A stretch of 64,000 bases of DNA from Episyrphus balteatus (Eukaryota; Arthropoda; Insecta; Diptera; Syrphidae). Numbering within the stretch: position 1 is the first letter of the stretch; every line of letters begins with the position of its first letter. This document shows, piece by piece, positions 11,120 to 25,000 of the stretch. The stretch lies in NCBI RefSeq assembly GCF_945859705.1, contig NC_079137.1, positions 70,330,277-70,394,276 of the forward strand, written 5' to 3'. The notes under the pieces were generated by a model. The model had not been told where the DNA came from, did not search any database, and was given only the letters and a program-made list of their open reading frames with translations. A program made the translations under genes and the position numbers.

Positions 11120-12515
11120 TAATTTAGATGTTTACCATTAAGAAAATTGCTATCTTCTTTTCGGCAGGAATTAAGAAATTAATTGTATGAAATCGATTTA
11201 GAAATTGAAAGCAGTTACAAATAGTTGACTGCAACTAAAGAAGTATTCGGGCCATTTTTTTAAATCAAGAAATTCGTAGAAGAGCTACCAATGATTTCGC
11301 CAATTACTAGTTACGAAAAAAGACAAGCAATCTGAAGCAGCTACTAATTCGGTAGTAGTTTAGAAATATCAGTTATTTCATTAACATGGTATTAATCTAT
11401 TTGGTAATCAGTAGCAGGTAACGATTTCTTGGTAAAAGCTACGAATATATTCAAAACTGATCATCAGAATCAACTAGTGCTGTAGTACTGGTTTTCGAAA
11501 TAATGACTTATGATTGCATGCATTCAATTCGATAAAAACTGGGGAACTGATTACCGCAATAAACACTAGTCAATGCATGTAATCAAGGTTACTCAAAATA
11601 TACGGTAAAAAAATTAGTAATTCTTTCCATTTTAACTACAAAGTAAGAAGCAATTATCTAGTTACAGAAACTGATTTTTCAATAGAAATAGCCGAAACAG
11701 TCAGTAATTTCAAGTGAATGAAATTAGTAAGAGATCTGATAACTTTTTTGGTAGCTGCTTCCAACAAATATTATATATAAGCTAGAAACAATCAATTGAT
11801 TTAAATGCTCTCTGTAGCTTCAAAGCAGATATTTTGGGCCTTTCTAGATCTTACTATATCAGTTACATCAGCAACATCAAAATTCAGTATTTGAGGTAAA
11901 TGTAAATAGTTAAAATGTTCTAAAATAAGCTTTGAGAAGTCCAAAAGGTGGTGTCTATTATTGTTTATAGTCGTTGATGTAGTAAACTCTGAAACATGGC
12001 CCTGTTCAAACTGATTATTTCGATAAATGATACAAAATAAGGTAGGAATTTTAAATTTTCTATTGTTCTATTGAAAATAAACATTTACAATAATCGATAG
12101 CCTTACCCATTCACTGCATAATAATAAATTATTGCTTCCGAAGAGAAACTAGCTGAATGCTAACTAACACATCATGAGACCGATTTTATCAAAAGACTTT
12201 GTTAGCTTTTGGGCTTAGCAAAAAATTGATAACAAAGGCTTTTGCTAACGTCCTGCAGTTTAAGTGGACTTAAAAAAAACTCTCTTTAATCATGTTTCTC
12301 ATTCGAAATATATGTTTTAAAGATAGATAGTGGATTATTGCAGGCTCCAATAGTGAAAAATCAATTTTGCAGTATTTATTGTAAGTCAGCTAAAATAATT
12401 TAAAATACCTTGCTATTTCACAATCTTATCGCTTCACTTGAAAAGTGTTTGGATGTTTTCGTATAGATACCTTTAATTGTGCAGTATTTTGATGAGTTTA
12501 TTTTCAATAACCATC
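11120..12515. other. AT-rich DNA, no gene seen
   Basis: Unremarkable mixed sequence with recurring CAGTTAC and AGTAATT words, which may be an outlying, more decayed part of the CAGTCAATT-rich block that follows. Confidence 0.4.
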
Positions 12516-12519
12516 TGAG

Positions 12520-13030
12520 CTATAAAATATTGCAGTCAATTGAAAATGGAGTCATTTCATATGCAGTTATTTAATTTTATTTTTAACTGCAAATTGGTAC
12601 AGAAACTAAGTTCTATTAACCAGGAAGCTGTAAGTACCAATAATTCGACAACCATGTTGACTGTATGCAGTTAATGAAACTAGTAAATTGACTGCAGTTT
12701 TTTGTGACTGATAGTTTGTGTCCTTGCAGTCAATTTATTTAACTTATAGCTGTAAGTACTAATGGACAACTTAAAAGCCAGCAGTTAATACCGATACATT
12801 GAATATATGAATTCACTGTAAAGTTAATGAAGGCAGTCAATTGACAGTAATTTCTTAAAACTTATTCTTGTCAGTTTAAGGTCTTTTAAACTGTAAGCCT
12901 TAATCAATTCAACTAAATCAACGTTATGACTGATTCAACTGGATTCGAAGTACAAAAGTCCAGTTTAAACTTTCTGGAGTCAATAAGTCCTCAGTCAATT
13001 GACTGCTTTTAGATAAAAAAAAACTGCAGT
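12520..13030. repeat. Cluster of GCAGTCAATT / AATTGACTGC motifs
   Basis: The motif recurs in both orientations at about 12532, 12689, 12726, 12833 and 12992, the last as the perfect 14-bp palindrome CAGTCAATTGACTG (12992-13005). Shorter CTGCAGT/GCAGTTA words are scattered between. It looks like an old short-period repeat or a cluster of binding sites. Confidence 0.4.
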
Positions 13031-15840
13031 TCTAACAACACTGTTACCTATTTTACTTTAAATTAATAATTTTACGTTCAGGAAAGCTAGGAATATATAG
13101 ACTAAATCCAGTAAAAAAAAAGACTATGGATTTACTGCTGACAGCAATATTATAGTCAAAGTAGGAACCAATATACTTTCTTAAATTAGAAGACTTTAGA
13201 ACAACAAAATAGTTGTTTCAGTTTATTTACTGCATTACCAGAAAATGCAGTAAATCCTACAATTTCTTTATCATTTCGGTATTGGGATTCATTTTTACTA
13301 GAAATATACGTCAAAATAAACGAAAATAATAATAATCTTTTCTTCCCAAACCGACTGTCATTTTCAAACATCTTCTACTCCCTTCCACCCCAATACAATT
13401 TAAAGTTTTCTAAAAAATCAATAATAACAAAAACCAAAGAAAGTAAAGAAGAGAGAGAATAAGAGGAAGAGAAGTAGAAAAAAAATCAAAAATTTATTCG
13501 AAAAAATTGTATTGAAAAGCAATACACCTCAGGGTTGGAAAATTTTACATTTCCACCTAAACAGAAACGAGTACGAAACCCCATCTTTTTTCTTATAAAG
13601 AATTCCAATCTCTCTGGATGAAACCCAACATCTTTTTTCAAGAAAGCAGTACAGAAAAAAAAAAGTTCTTAAAAAAAAAAAATACAACCAAACAATTCAA
13701 GCTACGACCGAATAAATTTCAGATTGATCAGCATGTTTCGTTAGAGGTTGTTTCGGAATATATTTGAATAATTCATCTGTCACTCTTTTTTTTTTTTCCA
13801 AAATTCCCCATACTGCTTTACACAATCCCTTTTTTTACCTATATACAAAACTCGCATACTTTACACCCACCTCTTTACTATCAGCAGCGTGTATCTCATT
13901 AACCCCAATTTTGTCTTTTCTCTCTGCAACCAAAATTTAAATACGACAAAACGAGGACGAAGAAGATTCTTTACAACAACAACGACAAAATTTATATAAG
14001 CAAAATCCATCAAGTTGTACCCTATAATGTGCCCCATTTTTCCCATCCATACACCCTTCTCAAAAATAGTGACACCACTGTTTCTGAGATAAATATAGGA
14101 ACACCGAAAAGTTAGGTTAAGGTATGTTGTTGCGAGAGGCAAAGTTAAAGCCCGTGTCGACTTTGAGTGTGTGCGTGTGTGTGTGTTTGATTATGCTAAC
14201 CTTGCATATACAATTAAGAAGGACGAAATTGTTACGCAGCACAAATTAAGAGATTTTTTTTTTTTTTATTTTGGAAAAACAACCCTTCGACATACACCAC
14301 CCCGCATGACAATTTCAAAAAACGAATATAGGGCACACCAGGAGAAAAACCGGTACCAGCACTCTCTCTATACTGCGTGAAGTTTTGTACGAAGGACATT
14401 TCAAGGTGTATATACCCTTTGGATATAAATCCGGGTTTTATTATGTGTTAAGTGCTATCTGCAATTTACTTTCGTAAATATTTAATCGCTCCAAGGATAC
14501 ACATATGTAACCGCACCATCCCCATGTTTTTTATATTTTTATGGAGGTACTCGACTCGCCTTGTGTATGTGACTGGATTGGAGCTATTGTGTTTTGTTTT
14601 GGGAAAGTTAAGTCAAAACAAAGAATAAAATTAGATTTTTTTTGAAAAAAAAAAGATAAATAAATAAATAAAAGCAAAAAGTCTAAGAAAATAAAATTTT
14701 TGCATGAAGAAGATTCATTTTTCCATTTTCCAAGAAAAGAAGAAATATTTTCCAGCAAAAGAAACAATAATATTGTATATATCTTCGTCCTGTTAATGTT
14801 TAGTGGCGTTTTTATTGCATATTTAATATAAATATACGCACACATCGTGTATCTCCTTATTCAAGTTCTTCTTCTTTTTTTTTGACGAAGGGGGAGTTAT
14901 GTTACCGTTATTCATGAAAATTAACCACATTGGTTTGTGGTAAGAACAAAAAAAATGAAAGTAAGAGTGATACCCAAGGACATCACGAATTCACGGTGAA
15001 TGAAATGTGTGTTATACTGGTGGGCCATATTATACGACCTAATAATGTTTCAGAGAGAGAGAGAAAGAGTAGAGAGATGTATTATTATTAATGTTTTAGG
15101 CCTGAGCTTTGACATTATTCTTGGAGTATATTTAATGTTTAGGGATTAAGGTATGTGTGTATTATGGTTCTCCATAATTTTTTTTGAAGTCCTTAGTCAG
15201 AGACGACCACACATCATATGATAGATAGCCCTTTGGACCTTAGGAAGATAGATAATGAACAACCATGGTTTACTCTGCTGGTATATGACAAATAAGGTAC
15301 AACGACACACAGTATTTATTAGTAGAAAAAGGCAGTATAATTTTTTGCACGTGAAGAATTTAATACCCTAGAGGGCGGGCAGCAGGTTGTTCATCATCAA
15401 ATTCAAACAAAAAAAACCTAAAACTGGGTTATTCCATTTCTATATACCACACAATATTATTATGATAAAGGTATTATAAGGTTGCTGACATTAAATCGCC
15501 TCCAGGAAAACAAGGATACTTCGAGACTTGATGGACGACCGAAGAAAAGAGGTTATTTTCAAGAGAATCATACATAATTATTTTTGGATTTAAATTAATT
15601 TCTATAAGTAAATTTGGTAGAAAATAATAATTATAGAGAGGTCAACATCGTGATGATGTCCTTAGAGAATTAAAATGGGTTTTTCTCTAACTCAAGTCAA
15701 ATGATTGATGTTAGATTATTTTTGGGTAGCTATAGCTACGCATTTTTTAGAAATTAAAATAATTATTCCTCAAAGGACTAGACTACTTATTTTATAATGA
15801 ACAAATTTAAGGTAGATTTCAAGGAAGAATTTATCATATG
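13030..15840. other. AT-rich DNA with microsatellites, no gene seen
   Basis: Contains (GT)n at about 14166-14187 and a short (GA)n run at about 15053-15068. Open frames here (for example 13861-14142 minus) lack splice or family support. Confidence 0.45.
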
Positions 15841-15845
15841 GGAAT

Positions 15846-15866
15846 GTCTCCACTTTAAGTGGAGAC
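15846..15866. other. Perfect inverted repeat, 10-bp arms
   Basis: GTCTCCACTT, one T, then AAGTGGAGAC. This is the first core of the diverged repeat block, here converted into an almost perfect palindrome. Confidence 0.8.
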
Positions 15867-16945
15867 TTTTTTCAATATACATTTTTAGAAAAATTGAATT
15901 GAAGTTACATCGGCACAAATAGTTTTTCTTGTTAAGACACTAATTGGTAGCAACTCTCCAAATATTGTAGACTTTTTATTGATTATTAAAAAAAAAAATT
16001 TGAATGCGCTCCGAATAAATATTCAAGATCCCAATAACACATCCAGTTTCTTATAAAAAGCTTCTTTTTAACTTTATAATATTTTTATCTCTACAAAATA
16101 TTTTAGAATTTTTTTGACAAAAATATAAATCTTTAAGAATTCGAAATAAAAAATTTTAACACTTTTGCGCTAAGTTCCGTCATTAAAAAAAATTTTTTTC
16201 TTTTCCAAACCGAAACTTATCAGACAAACATTTTCCAAACTGTGTAGACTTTGAAAAAATACAAACTAAAGTTTTGTTTAACAATTATATTCATTATCTA
16301 TTTGTTTTAATAAGTTGTTGGTATTTTTAAACTTCTATTCGATGAGATATCATCTCTCCAAGTGGTGTAGAGATTTTTTTGGTTTGATTTTTAAATGATT
16401 TTCTTCTGTAACAAACTTAAACTCTCCAAAACTTGTAGACTTTATATTAGCTTTTTTTTGGTAAAATAAGAGTTTTAGAATTGGAATCTTAGAAATAAAC
16501 TAATTTCCTTAAGAAAATATAATTTTTTAACCTGACGATTCGTAAGTCTCCAAAATTTTTGTAGAATACTTTTCCTGTGATACTTTTTTCAATTATAATT
16601 TTTATGGTGATTGCAAATTTTGTTCACATTATAATAGTGTTTAAAGCTTTTGTTGTTTCACTCTTCCAAAATTTTGGAGATTTTTTGTATTTCGATTTTG
16701 TTGATATTAGGTATCCTAAAAAATTGATTAGAAGCTCCATAAATAAACGCAATCAATTCGTTGTGCGTTTATATGAAAAAAAAGTCTCCATGTTTGTAGA
16801 GTTTGCCTACTTAACATCAAAACGTTTTCTTTTTTTTTATTTTAAAATAGTTTGTGTTTTGATAAAATCTTAATCGTAAAATTTATCCAGCAACTCTCTT
16901 CGATTATTATAGGTTATTGGTTTCTTAAGTCTCCAAAAATTTAAT
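15846..16945. repeat. Diverged repeat with core CTCCAAAA-n-TGTAGACTTT
   Basis: A core close to TCTCCAAAATTTGTAGACTTT recurs at about 15850, 15954, 16231, 16353, 16432, 16546, 16661, 16784, 16893 and 16928. Spacing is mostly 75-150 bp and is 118 bp in the best-kept part (16546, 16661, 16784). Sequence between cores is AT-rich and poorly alignable by eye. Confidence 0.55.
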
Positions 16946-16949
16946 AAAA

Positions 16950-18684
16950 GTATAAAATTCAAGATTTAGGCATTATAAACTTAAATCTGAACATTTTTCC
17001 ATTTTAAAATGAATTATAGAAACAAAATAGGTGACGTATAAATTTAAATCCAAATTACAAATAATTTTCTATAACATCCCTGGTGGTTTACAGAAATTGT
17101 ATTCGAAAAAAACCACAAAAATACACCTAAGTATTTTGTAAACATGGTGATCACACCAACCAATTACCTAGCTTTTCAAAAATTTTAGCCAGATTAACTA
17201 ATCGAAAAACCTATATAATACAACATACCTGCACTTGAATGCTTTGTTGAAAATAATCGCGAGGACTCTAATTTTCCAATTACTTTCAATTAAAACAAAA
17301 CAAGTAGGTACCTTCTCTCTATCTCCCAAATGTATAATAATCCTAGGACATCATCCTGGCTGTTTGCTATTTAACCACCCTTTAACCCCTCTTAAACCAT
17401 CCATTTCAATTTTAAAATATAAATATATAGATACTCTGACCCTGCAGCTGGCGAAAATCCAATTGTATGCGCGCGATGGCTATAAAACTAACGGTATTTG
17501 TACATTTCAATTATTATGTCCTGCAGACACATTAAAATCTGCCATTTCCCCCAAAATAATACCTATACAAAATGCAAAAATAATTCCAATTTTCCGATTT
17601 TCCATTTCAATTCGAAATGTGTGTGAATGGTAAAAATTTTCCAAAGTTTTGTTGTTTTCCAAAAAATTCTTTTTTTTTTTTGTATTTTGTTTTAATTTAA
17701 TTTTTTTTTTATATTTTCATTTTAATCACATTATTACTCGTAAAACAAAAATTGTACTCTATTCGAAAAACCAAAAATATAATTTGTACTCTGAGGATGG
17801 TCTATGTCGACATCGCATCGGTCGGTTTTTGTTGGTTGGTCGGGTCTGTTCTCGATCGCGCGGGGAAAAGAGATGGAGAGTGTGTACCAGAGAGCGGAAA
17901 ACTCAATTTCGAAATTAGTTTTCCTAATTAGTTTTAAAATAACACCCAAACAGCATTAAAGCGTCGTTTCACATAAAATTTTCTGTACAAATGTTCAATG
18001 GCATTTGTGACTGTGTGTGTGTGTGTGTATATTGTCCAGCAGCATTTATGCGGTTCGGCACATGAACGACATGGACGTGGTAATTATCCGCGCATTTGTT
18101 TTTATATGGATTCTCAATAAAATGTGAATTCCCAACATCCCATCAAGGTATTGGGGGCTGGGGTAGGGTATACCTACCGTCCACCCAGCCAGTGTATGCG
18201 GTATATCCCCGGTGTGGGTTTTTATATTCAACAACACACATGTTCCGCCGCCACCGCTGTACAACATTATATCGAACAAGAGTGGAAATGGAAAAACCAT
18301 TGAATTGCATACCGCAAAAATGTCGACCCTCATTGACGCCATTTGTTGTTTTTTTTTTTTTTTTTTGTCCTTTCTTTCTTTATCTGGGGGGATGGAATTG
18401 CATTTTTGGGGGTAAAAATACTACCCTATTTTTGGATGAGGAATGAGAGATAATAGTGATTGGTGTGGTATGTTCCCAATCGAATCAAAAATTATAACTA
18501 ATGAACCCATAAAATATACAAATTCATATACGAAATCGACATTAAAAACGATTACCTTTGGTTTGTTCAGTTCATTGGATATAAAAGAGGAGTAATTATA
18601 AACAAAAATTTATTTGAAATAGATTTATGTAGAAGAGAGTCCTAATAACAAAAAAAAAAAAAAAATATCGAATAAACCTCAAAC
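16950..18684. other. Mixed DNA with two less AT-rich islands
   Basis: Islands at about 17229-17640 and 17795-18330 are less AT-rich than the rest. The second has GATCGCGCGGGG near 17853 and a (GT)n run at ~18012-18028. Frames of 90-130 codons exist here on both strands but none has convincing splice borders or a recognisable family. A possible 39-nt minus-strand microexon at 17229-17267 (AG acceptor, donor GTATGT) is too short to call. Confidence 0.35.
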
Positions 18685-18930
18685 CTGTGGCAATAAGGAA
18701 AAACAACATAAGTCATTTTTTACAACTTTTCAGGAGAGCGTTTTGAAAGTTTGGCTTTCCATAAGAAGTCAATGCTAATGTCATTTTTCTTTTACCTGTA
18801 ATTCATAAGCCGCTTTAGATAAAAATACGAAAAAAATATGGTAGATAGAATCGCTTATTGTGCATCAGATTTTGTGAAAATCTCAATTTCGACATAAGTT
18901 GACTTATGTTGTTATTCCTTGTTGCCACAG
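18685..18930. mobile_element. 246-bp MITE with 31-bp inverted ends
   Basis: The left end reads CTGTGGCAATAAGGAAAAAC and continues AACATAAGTCA. The right end is its reverse complement with two mismatches (18900-18930). The 4-bp direct repeat AAAC flanks the element on both sides (18681-18684, 18931-18934) and may be the target duplication, but it is short enough to be chance. There is no coding capacity. Superfamily is not assigned. Confidence 0.65.
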
Positions 18931-18934
18931 AAAC

Positions 18935-21900
18935 ACTCAATATGTAACATAATTCTGGTTTTGTTTTTTTTGCTAATATTTCCACCTAATTATAACAGGT
19001 TTTGATAACCTAATTATTAAGACCTTCTCCTTAGTTATAAACAAAATGAAGTCAGAGTAAATATAGGTGAGAAAATCTATTAGATAAGACCATTTTAAAA
19101 GGAAAACAAAGTTTAACCCGAGTTTAACCAAAGAATCCTAATTACTTAGACTTTTACATCTGGTTTATTTGAAGAAAGGCTAAAAAAAGATTAAACCTTT
19201 TTTTACTCGAAATCGATGTTTAACCCGAGTTAAATCCATGAATTTGATAAAATAATAGATTGGCTGAAGATAAGCTGTAGGATTATTATCATTTAGAACT
19301 AATTGCATCCCAATTTTGCTAGAAAGTGTTAGTTGGTTAGAATAAAATAAATAAGCTTGGTTAATGATGGGTTAAACCAAAGTCAAAGTGCATTTTCGAA
19401 TCAAATTTATTTAGATTTACTTCTAAAGGTAGTTTAAAAGGAAAAATGTGAAAACTGTGGGAGGGTAACTTGCATTATAAAAGCCCTTTCGTTGGATACA
19501 AAGTTAACTCACAAAATTAGATGAATTAACTTATCCATTAACTAAGGTTTGCACTTAAAAATTTATCTTTGGGTTTTTGAACTCAGATGGAATCGAAATT
19601 ATCTTGTTTCATAATCTTAATTCTTAATTTAAGATTTCAAAATAAACGTCGGTAAAAAAAAAAATTGTCGATTTTTTTTTAAACAAATGGCAGAAAAAAA
19701 AACAACAACTTATTTATTTGATTTAGCTGGTGATATCATCTATGTGGTTAATTTGTTATGAAAATGTGAAGAACATGATAAAAATGATTTAAAAAAAAAT
19801 TGGTTTGTCATGATTTCTAAGATTTTAGACACCTAGGTCTCTAAGGTCAGAATCTTTAAAGGCCTTAAAGCTTGGTAAACAAAAAAGAGAATTATTTAAC
19901 GTTTTCTGCAATATTCATAAACAATTAGGTATTCCTTGAAAGTAAGCCCTTTTGTTTTTACGCAACCACAGCAAAGCAAAACGAGAGTGTTTGTTTGACC
20001 GCTATGTATTTATTTAAATTATTCCTTACTTCGTGACCTTTGTATTTATTTAGGTATGTTTGTTCATCTGTTCCATCATATCTCTTAAACTACTTATCGT
20101 AATTTGACATGTTTAGTATCGTTGTAAGCGCCTTGCTTTCCCGCTGGATAATTGCTCTGAGACGTAGAATTAAATTGAATTTTGCGCCCTCTAGAGGCAA
20201 ATGTACTGTGATTGTACAAAAAACCCGAATATTCAAAAATCAAGGTCTAAAAATTATGAAACAGGAAAATACTATCACCTGGAATTGTTATGATTATATG
20301 ACATCTAAATATAAAAAAAGATCAGGTTCCAGCTATAAAATTGTAGAATGTCTTCCATTGGAATAAGCTATTTTATAAAAATAGAAACAAAAATTCAGTT
20401 AGCAAGTAACAACCTACTTTTTCATATTAAATTACCAAGGACATCAGAGCCTTTAAAACGTCTATATTGACTCAATACACCTCGTATATAGCTAATCAAA
20501 CTAAGTGCCATTTCAAGGGCTCGAGAGGGGTTGGAATCTTATTCTGACTTTCTATCTTTAAGTGGATAGGTAATTTAATTCCCTATATTTCCTTTAGAGC
20601 GCACTTAAAAGTCTACTCGTGTTTCAATATTTTTCTTCTTACTTTTTTTTAGAACGAAAAGTCTTTATAACCCAAGATGAGCAGAAATTTTTTTGTATTT
20701 TTATTTTTATTTAATGCAATTTAAAATAGAATCGCGTTCTGAGTGGTAAACCATCATAAAAAAAGGTATCCTTCCATATTATTTAGCAAGGCCGCATTTA
20801 TATCAGCCAAAGATGAGAATCCCAGTTTCCCAAATGTAATACATTTTTAATGGAAACCGTTTTACAGGTCCATCATGTTGTTGTTGTGTGTTTTGTATTG
20901 TGCCTCGCGAGCACAAATTTACATTAAACAAAGAGCTGTCATATTATTATTATTAGTTTTTTTTTTTTTTATTTTAAAGCCTGGTATATTTCTGATATTC
21001 AAGAGTTATATTCAGAATGTGTATAGGATTTTATATGGTGTCAAGATTATTCACGAGCACACACACAATTTTCTTGTGCATTTTTCATGAGCTTTTTCAT
21101 ACCAACCAAACACGTCACGGTTCTATCATAAACCGCAAAAACGGTTAAGTGTAAGAGTAACGAAAATATACACATCCGGCAGGTCATATTATTGTATAAA
21201 AAGGACCTTTTGCTTGCATTTATACTTTATGGGGTCATGTCTCTCTTCGCTTTTGGGGGCTTATATTTGTGCCGAGGCGAGATATAAGCACTCTGGAAAT
21301 ACCCTTAAGTGGATATAAAACTTGTGAGAGGCAAAAATGGAGGAGGGGGGGATGAATGGTATAACAAATTCAAGTGGGAATGAGGATATTTACTGCGATT
21401 ACCCACTCAAGTCTGAGAAGCCATCTCGTCGTCTTGATATGTCCCAGACACATTTCAAAGCAATATTCACCTTGATGTGTGCTATGAAAGTAGTTGTTTA
21501 TGTTTATTTTTTTTTTTTTTTTTTAGTGGAGGCAAAATGCACTTTGAGTGACTTGGTAAAAGGGTTGAAGAAGTATGAAAAAAGCTCTTAAAAATGCGGT
21601 GTATTTTTTTCTTCCTACCCACTTGCCTTCTTATTCATATAAAATTGTGAAAAGGAGTATCGACAAGAAGGCAAAATAAGTAAATCTTAAGAGTCCTGTC
21701 ATCTATCCTGATATTTTTTTTTCCAAACATCACCAAGGGATATAATAGAGAGTGGACCATTTTTTTGCTTCCATTTTTCCCATAGATTTTATCCAATATA
21801 TTGAAGAATATTGAAAATTTGACGAATGAAAAAGCGGGTTAGAAAGGAAAAATGAAAAAAGGGAAGACATTTTTTTCGTCTCCCTTTTCTGTTCAATGAT

Positions 21901-23960
21901 GAAGAAATTCTAAGCAAAATTTGTTGTGTGTGTGTAAGAAATAGATAAGGAATGTGTCATTGACCTTATGTCCATATGGCGCAATATATATTGACATCCT
22001 TGATAAATCAAATGACAATGCATTCCTTTTATACTCTTTTCTATTTCTTTATTTTGTCTTCGTCTTTTTTGAAATTCGAATATGGTCGTTTATTGTTACA
22101 ATGGAATTTCTTTTGATAGGACTTTTATTACCAAAAAAAAAAAAGGTTATATAAATGGTTCAAATTCAAAGACAAAATAAAAAGGGACAAATTGCAAGAG
22201 TTTTCTTTGCTATATATATTAATTAGAAAAGGGACACTCTCTTGTCTTGTTTTGCTTGATTTGGTGATGAAATGAGGAAAATCAATCAATTGGATTGTAA
22301 ACTTATTGACGAGTACCTACTTTGTGATTAAAAAAAGAATTTCTTTCTAAAACTTGCACTTGCAAGTACTAAATATCTTGTATCTCAGTTATAAAATTAA
22401 TTATGTAAAAAAACTGACAAATTTTTCATCAATTTTTAAGTTTTGAAAAAAAAAAAAATATAATTAAAAAAAAAAAATATAAAAAAAAAAATAAAAAAAA
22501 AAATTTTTAATCAGAATAACAGTTTTTAATGAATCTATCTTAGTTTCGCTCTTTCAATGAAGTTTCATGAAATACTACAATACAAAAATTGATGAAAAAA
22601 AATTCTTAATTTTTTTTCATTTTTATTGAAGTATTTAATAAGACTTAAATTTTTTTTTTCACTTAATAGAAACCATCCATTCACTGGTTTCTTCGTTTCT
22701 AAAAAAAAAAAAAAAAAAAATAGGCGTGTTCTGATAAATCAATCATATGTGTTAAAAAAATCTTAAGACTTTCAATCAAATTTCTTTAGAAAACTCTGTA
22801 AAAAAAAACTGAATGCGAAAGAAAGAGAGTTCAAAACTGGAATCAGATGGCAACAGAAAAAGTGTGAAACCTTTTTTGATGATGTTTATTTGCCGATATA
22901 GATTAACCCAAATTTCCAATCGACATATTGCCATAAAGGGGGTATATACTCCTTAGTCCTTAGCAAAATAAAGAACAGAGAGAAAAAAAAATAAAATCAA
23001 ACCAAACCCTTTTTCTAATTTTTTTTTTTTTTTTTTTTTTGTAAAGTGGATTGAGAAGGAGAGATGCTATCCATTTTTCAATTTCGATTATCCTATAAAG
23101 CATACGCCACACCTGTCAATTATTGGTATAGGGTAACTTCACACCAGGCAGCAACCGCCTCGAAGAAAAGGAGACCAAACCTGACACGTATGTAAGTGCA
23201 AATAGACGATGTGTGTAAAGGGCTTTGAAACAGCTTTTGAAGAAAAAAAAAAATTTTTTTTTTTTTTTATTTATTTATTTTTTTTTCTCTTATTTTCGAT
23301 AGAAAATAAGAAGAAAAAATAAAGTAACACACATGTTTACCCATCAAGCAGTCATGAAATTTCAATTGGAATTTATGCACACGGCAAATCGATCATCTTC
23401 TCTGTGAAATTGGATTTTTTTTTTTTTAATATCCTTGAGTGAACATTAAATTTTTTTTTTTCTTCTGATGTCTAAAGGTAGAGAAACGTGTATGATGAGG
23501 CAATGTACTTACGCCTATCATGTGCAATGTCACTTTCAATTTTGTTTCACACCAATATAATGTTGGCTTGTTTGGTTTTTTTTTTCTTTTTTTCTTCATC
23601 ATCATCTTCTGTCTGATTACATTTCATATCCTGACTGGGATTAGACAGCGTGATGGGATCAAACCAAAAAGAAAAAAAAAAAAAGAAAAGGAGAAAAAAT
23701 CCAAACGAGACAAACAATGTATCTACGAAGTTTGAAAAGAATATAACATTTCTAAAAGGATGTAAGATGGCAGGATGGTTATAAATACAACACCCCCATC
23801 ATTTTCTCTCAATCCCCCTTCTCACACAACAAAAGTCTCCTTGTTACTACACCCTCTATAGTAATTTTACTGCATTAAAACATAAAACACCTTAACAAAC
23901 TCTCTTATAACATTTTTTATGTGTGAAATACATATTTTTTTATATACGTATGTATTACCG
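18935..23960. other. AT-rich DNA, no gene seen
   Basis: Long homopolymers (A-rich 22447-22502, T runs near 23020-23040 and 23250-23285) and no supportable exon. The palindromic word GCCCTCTAGAGGC at ~20188 sits in a slightly less AT-rich patch (20100-20370) that might be a decayed transposon. I cannot place it. Confidence 0.45.
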
Positions 23961-24559
23961 TCGCCGCCGCACTGTTGTCCAAAATGACTTATCTCGTTGC
24001 AAAAATCATAACTTTTGAACGGATTGAGGTAGCGGTACAGTTTTTTTTTTTAATTTGAAGGAAATTTCCAGGGCTGTTACACCAATGAATTTCAAGAAAA
24101 TTGTTTTACAGGGTGTTTAGGAATCATCGGCCGAAAACCGATTTTCTTAAAAAAAAAATATTTAAATTAAAATTGGTATGCCATTTTGTAGAAATCACTA
24201 ATTCACATCTAAAAAAAGTTCAGATTACACTTTTCCATGATATTACGATTATAGAGAATGCCAAAAAAGTTGGTCCCGGAAGTCCGTCTGTCTTTCTGTC
24301 TGTATAAGGATCTACATCCTAAACGGATGGACCGATTGACTTCAAATTTGGTATGTAGCATTTTTTGGAGACCCTCCAGAGGTGTTTTTGGAATTAATTT
24401 TTTTGGGCCAAAAATAACGGTACTTGTCATACACCAATTTCAGTAAAGCTGTAATTGCTCAAAAACGGCTCCAACGATTTTGTTTAAAAAATTCAAATGT
24501 AAGTTTGAAAACAAGGTCTATCTTCTAATGAAAAAAATTTTTTTGGAAAATCATTATTA

Positions 24560-24859
24560 ACGGTACCTGCCATAGAACGGTTTTTTTTAAATCCGATATT
24601 CTCCGAAACGGCTTATTCGATTTCAACGAAACTTTTTTGAAGAAGCACTTATATAACTCAAATATAAGCCAAAAATAAAATTTCAAAAAAAATAATTTTT
24701 GGATTTTTAAAAAATTTTGAAATTTTTTTTTGAAAAATAAAATTTTCGAAAACGGGACATTGTATTTTTTTGAAATTTTGTTTTTAGATGTGGATTAGTG
24801 ATTTCTACAAAATGGCATACCAATTTTAATTTAAACATTTTTTTTAAAGAAAATCTGTT
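24560..24859. repeat. Internal direct duplication, first copy
   Basis: Begins ACGGTACCTGCCATAGAACG and is repeated almost unchanged at 25001-25303. The copies lie 441 bp apart, with ~141 bp of unrelated sequence between them. Confidence 0.8.
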
Positions 24860-25000
24860 CCTTCTGCCTTCATTTTTTTTCAAAGTACAAAATCTCGGCA
24901 GTGCGCAAGCATGCGCAGCTAAATATTTTTATTTTGAATCAACAATTGATTGGTACACATACCCTATTCGGCTTAATGCATGGAACCGAATGGATTTTTT

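Noticed and set aside
17229..17267. 39-nt minus-strand microexon (SPRDYFQQSIQVQ)
   Set aside because: AG and GTATGT borders and an open frame exist, but such a short segment is easily produced by chance.
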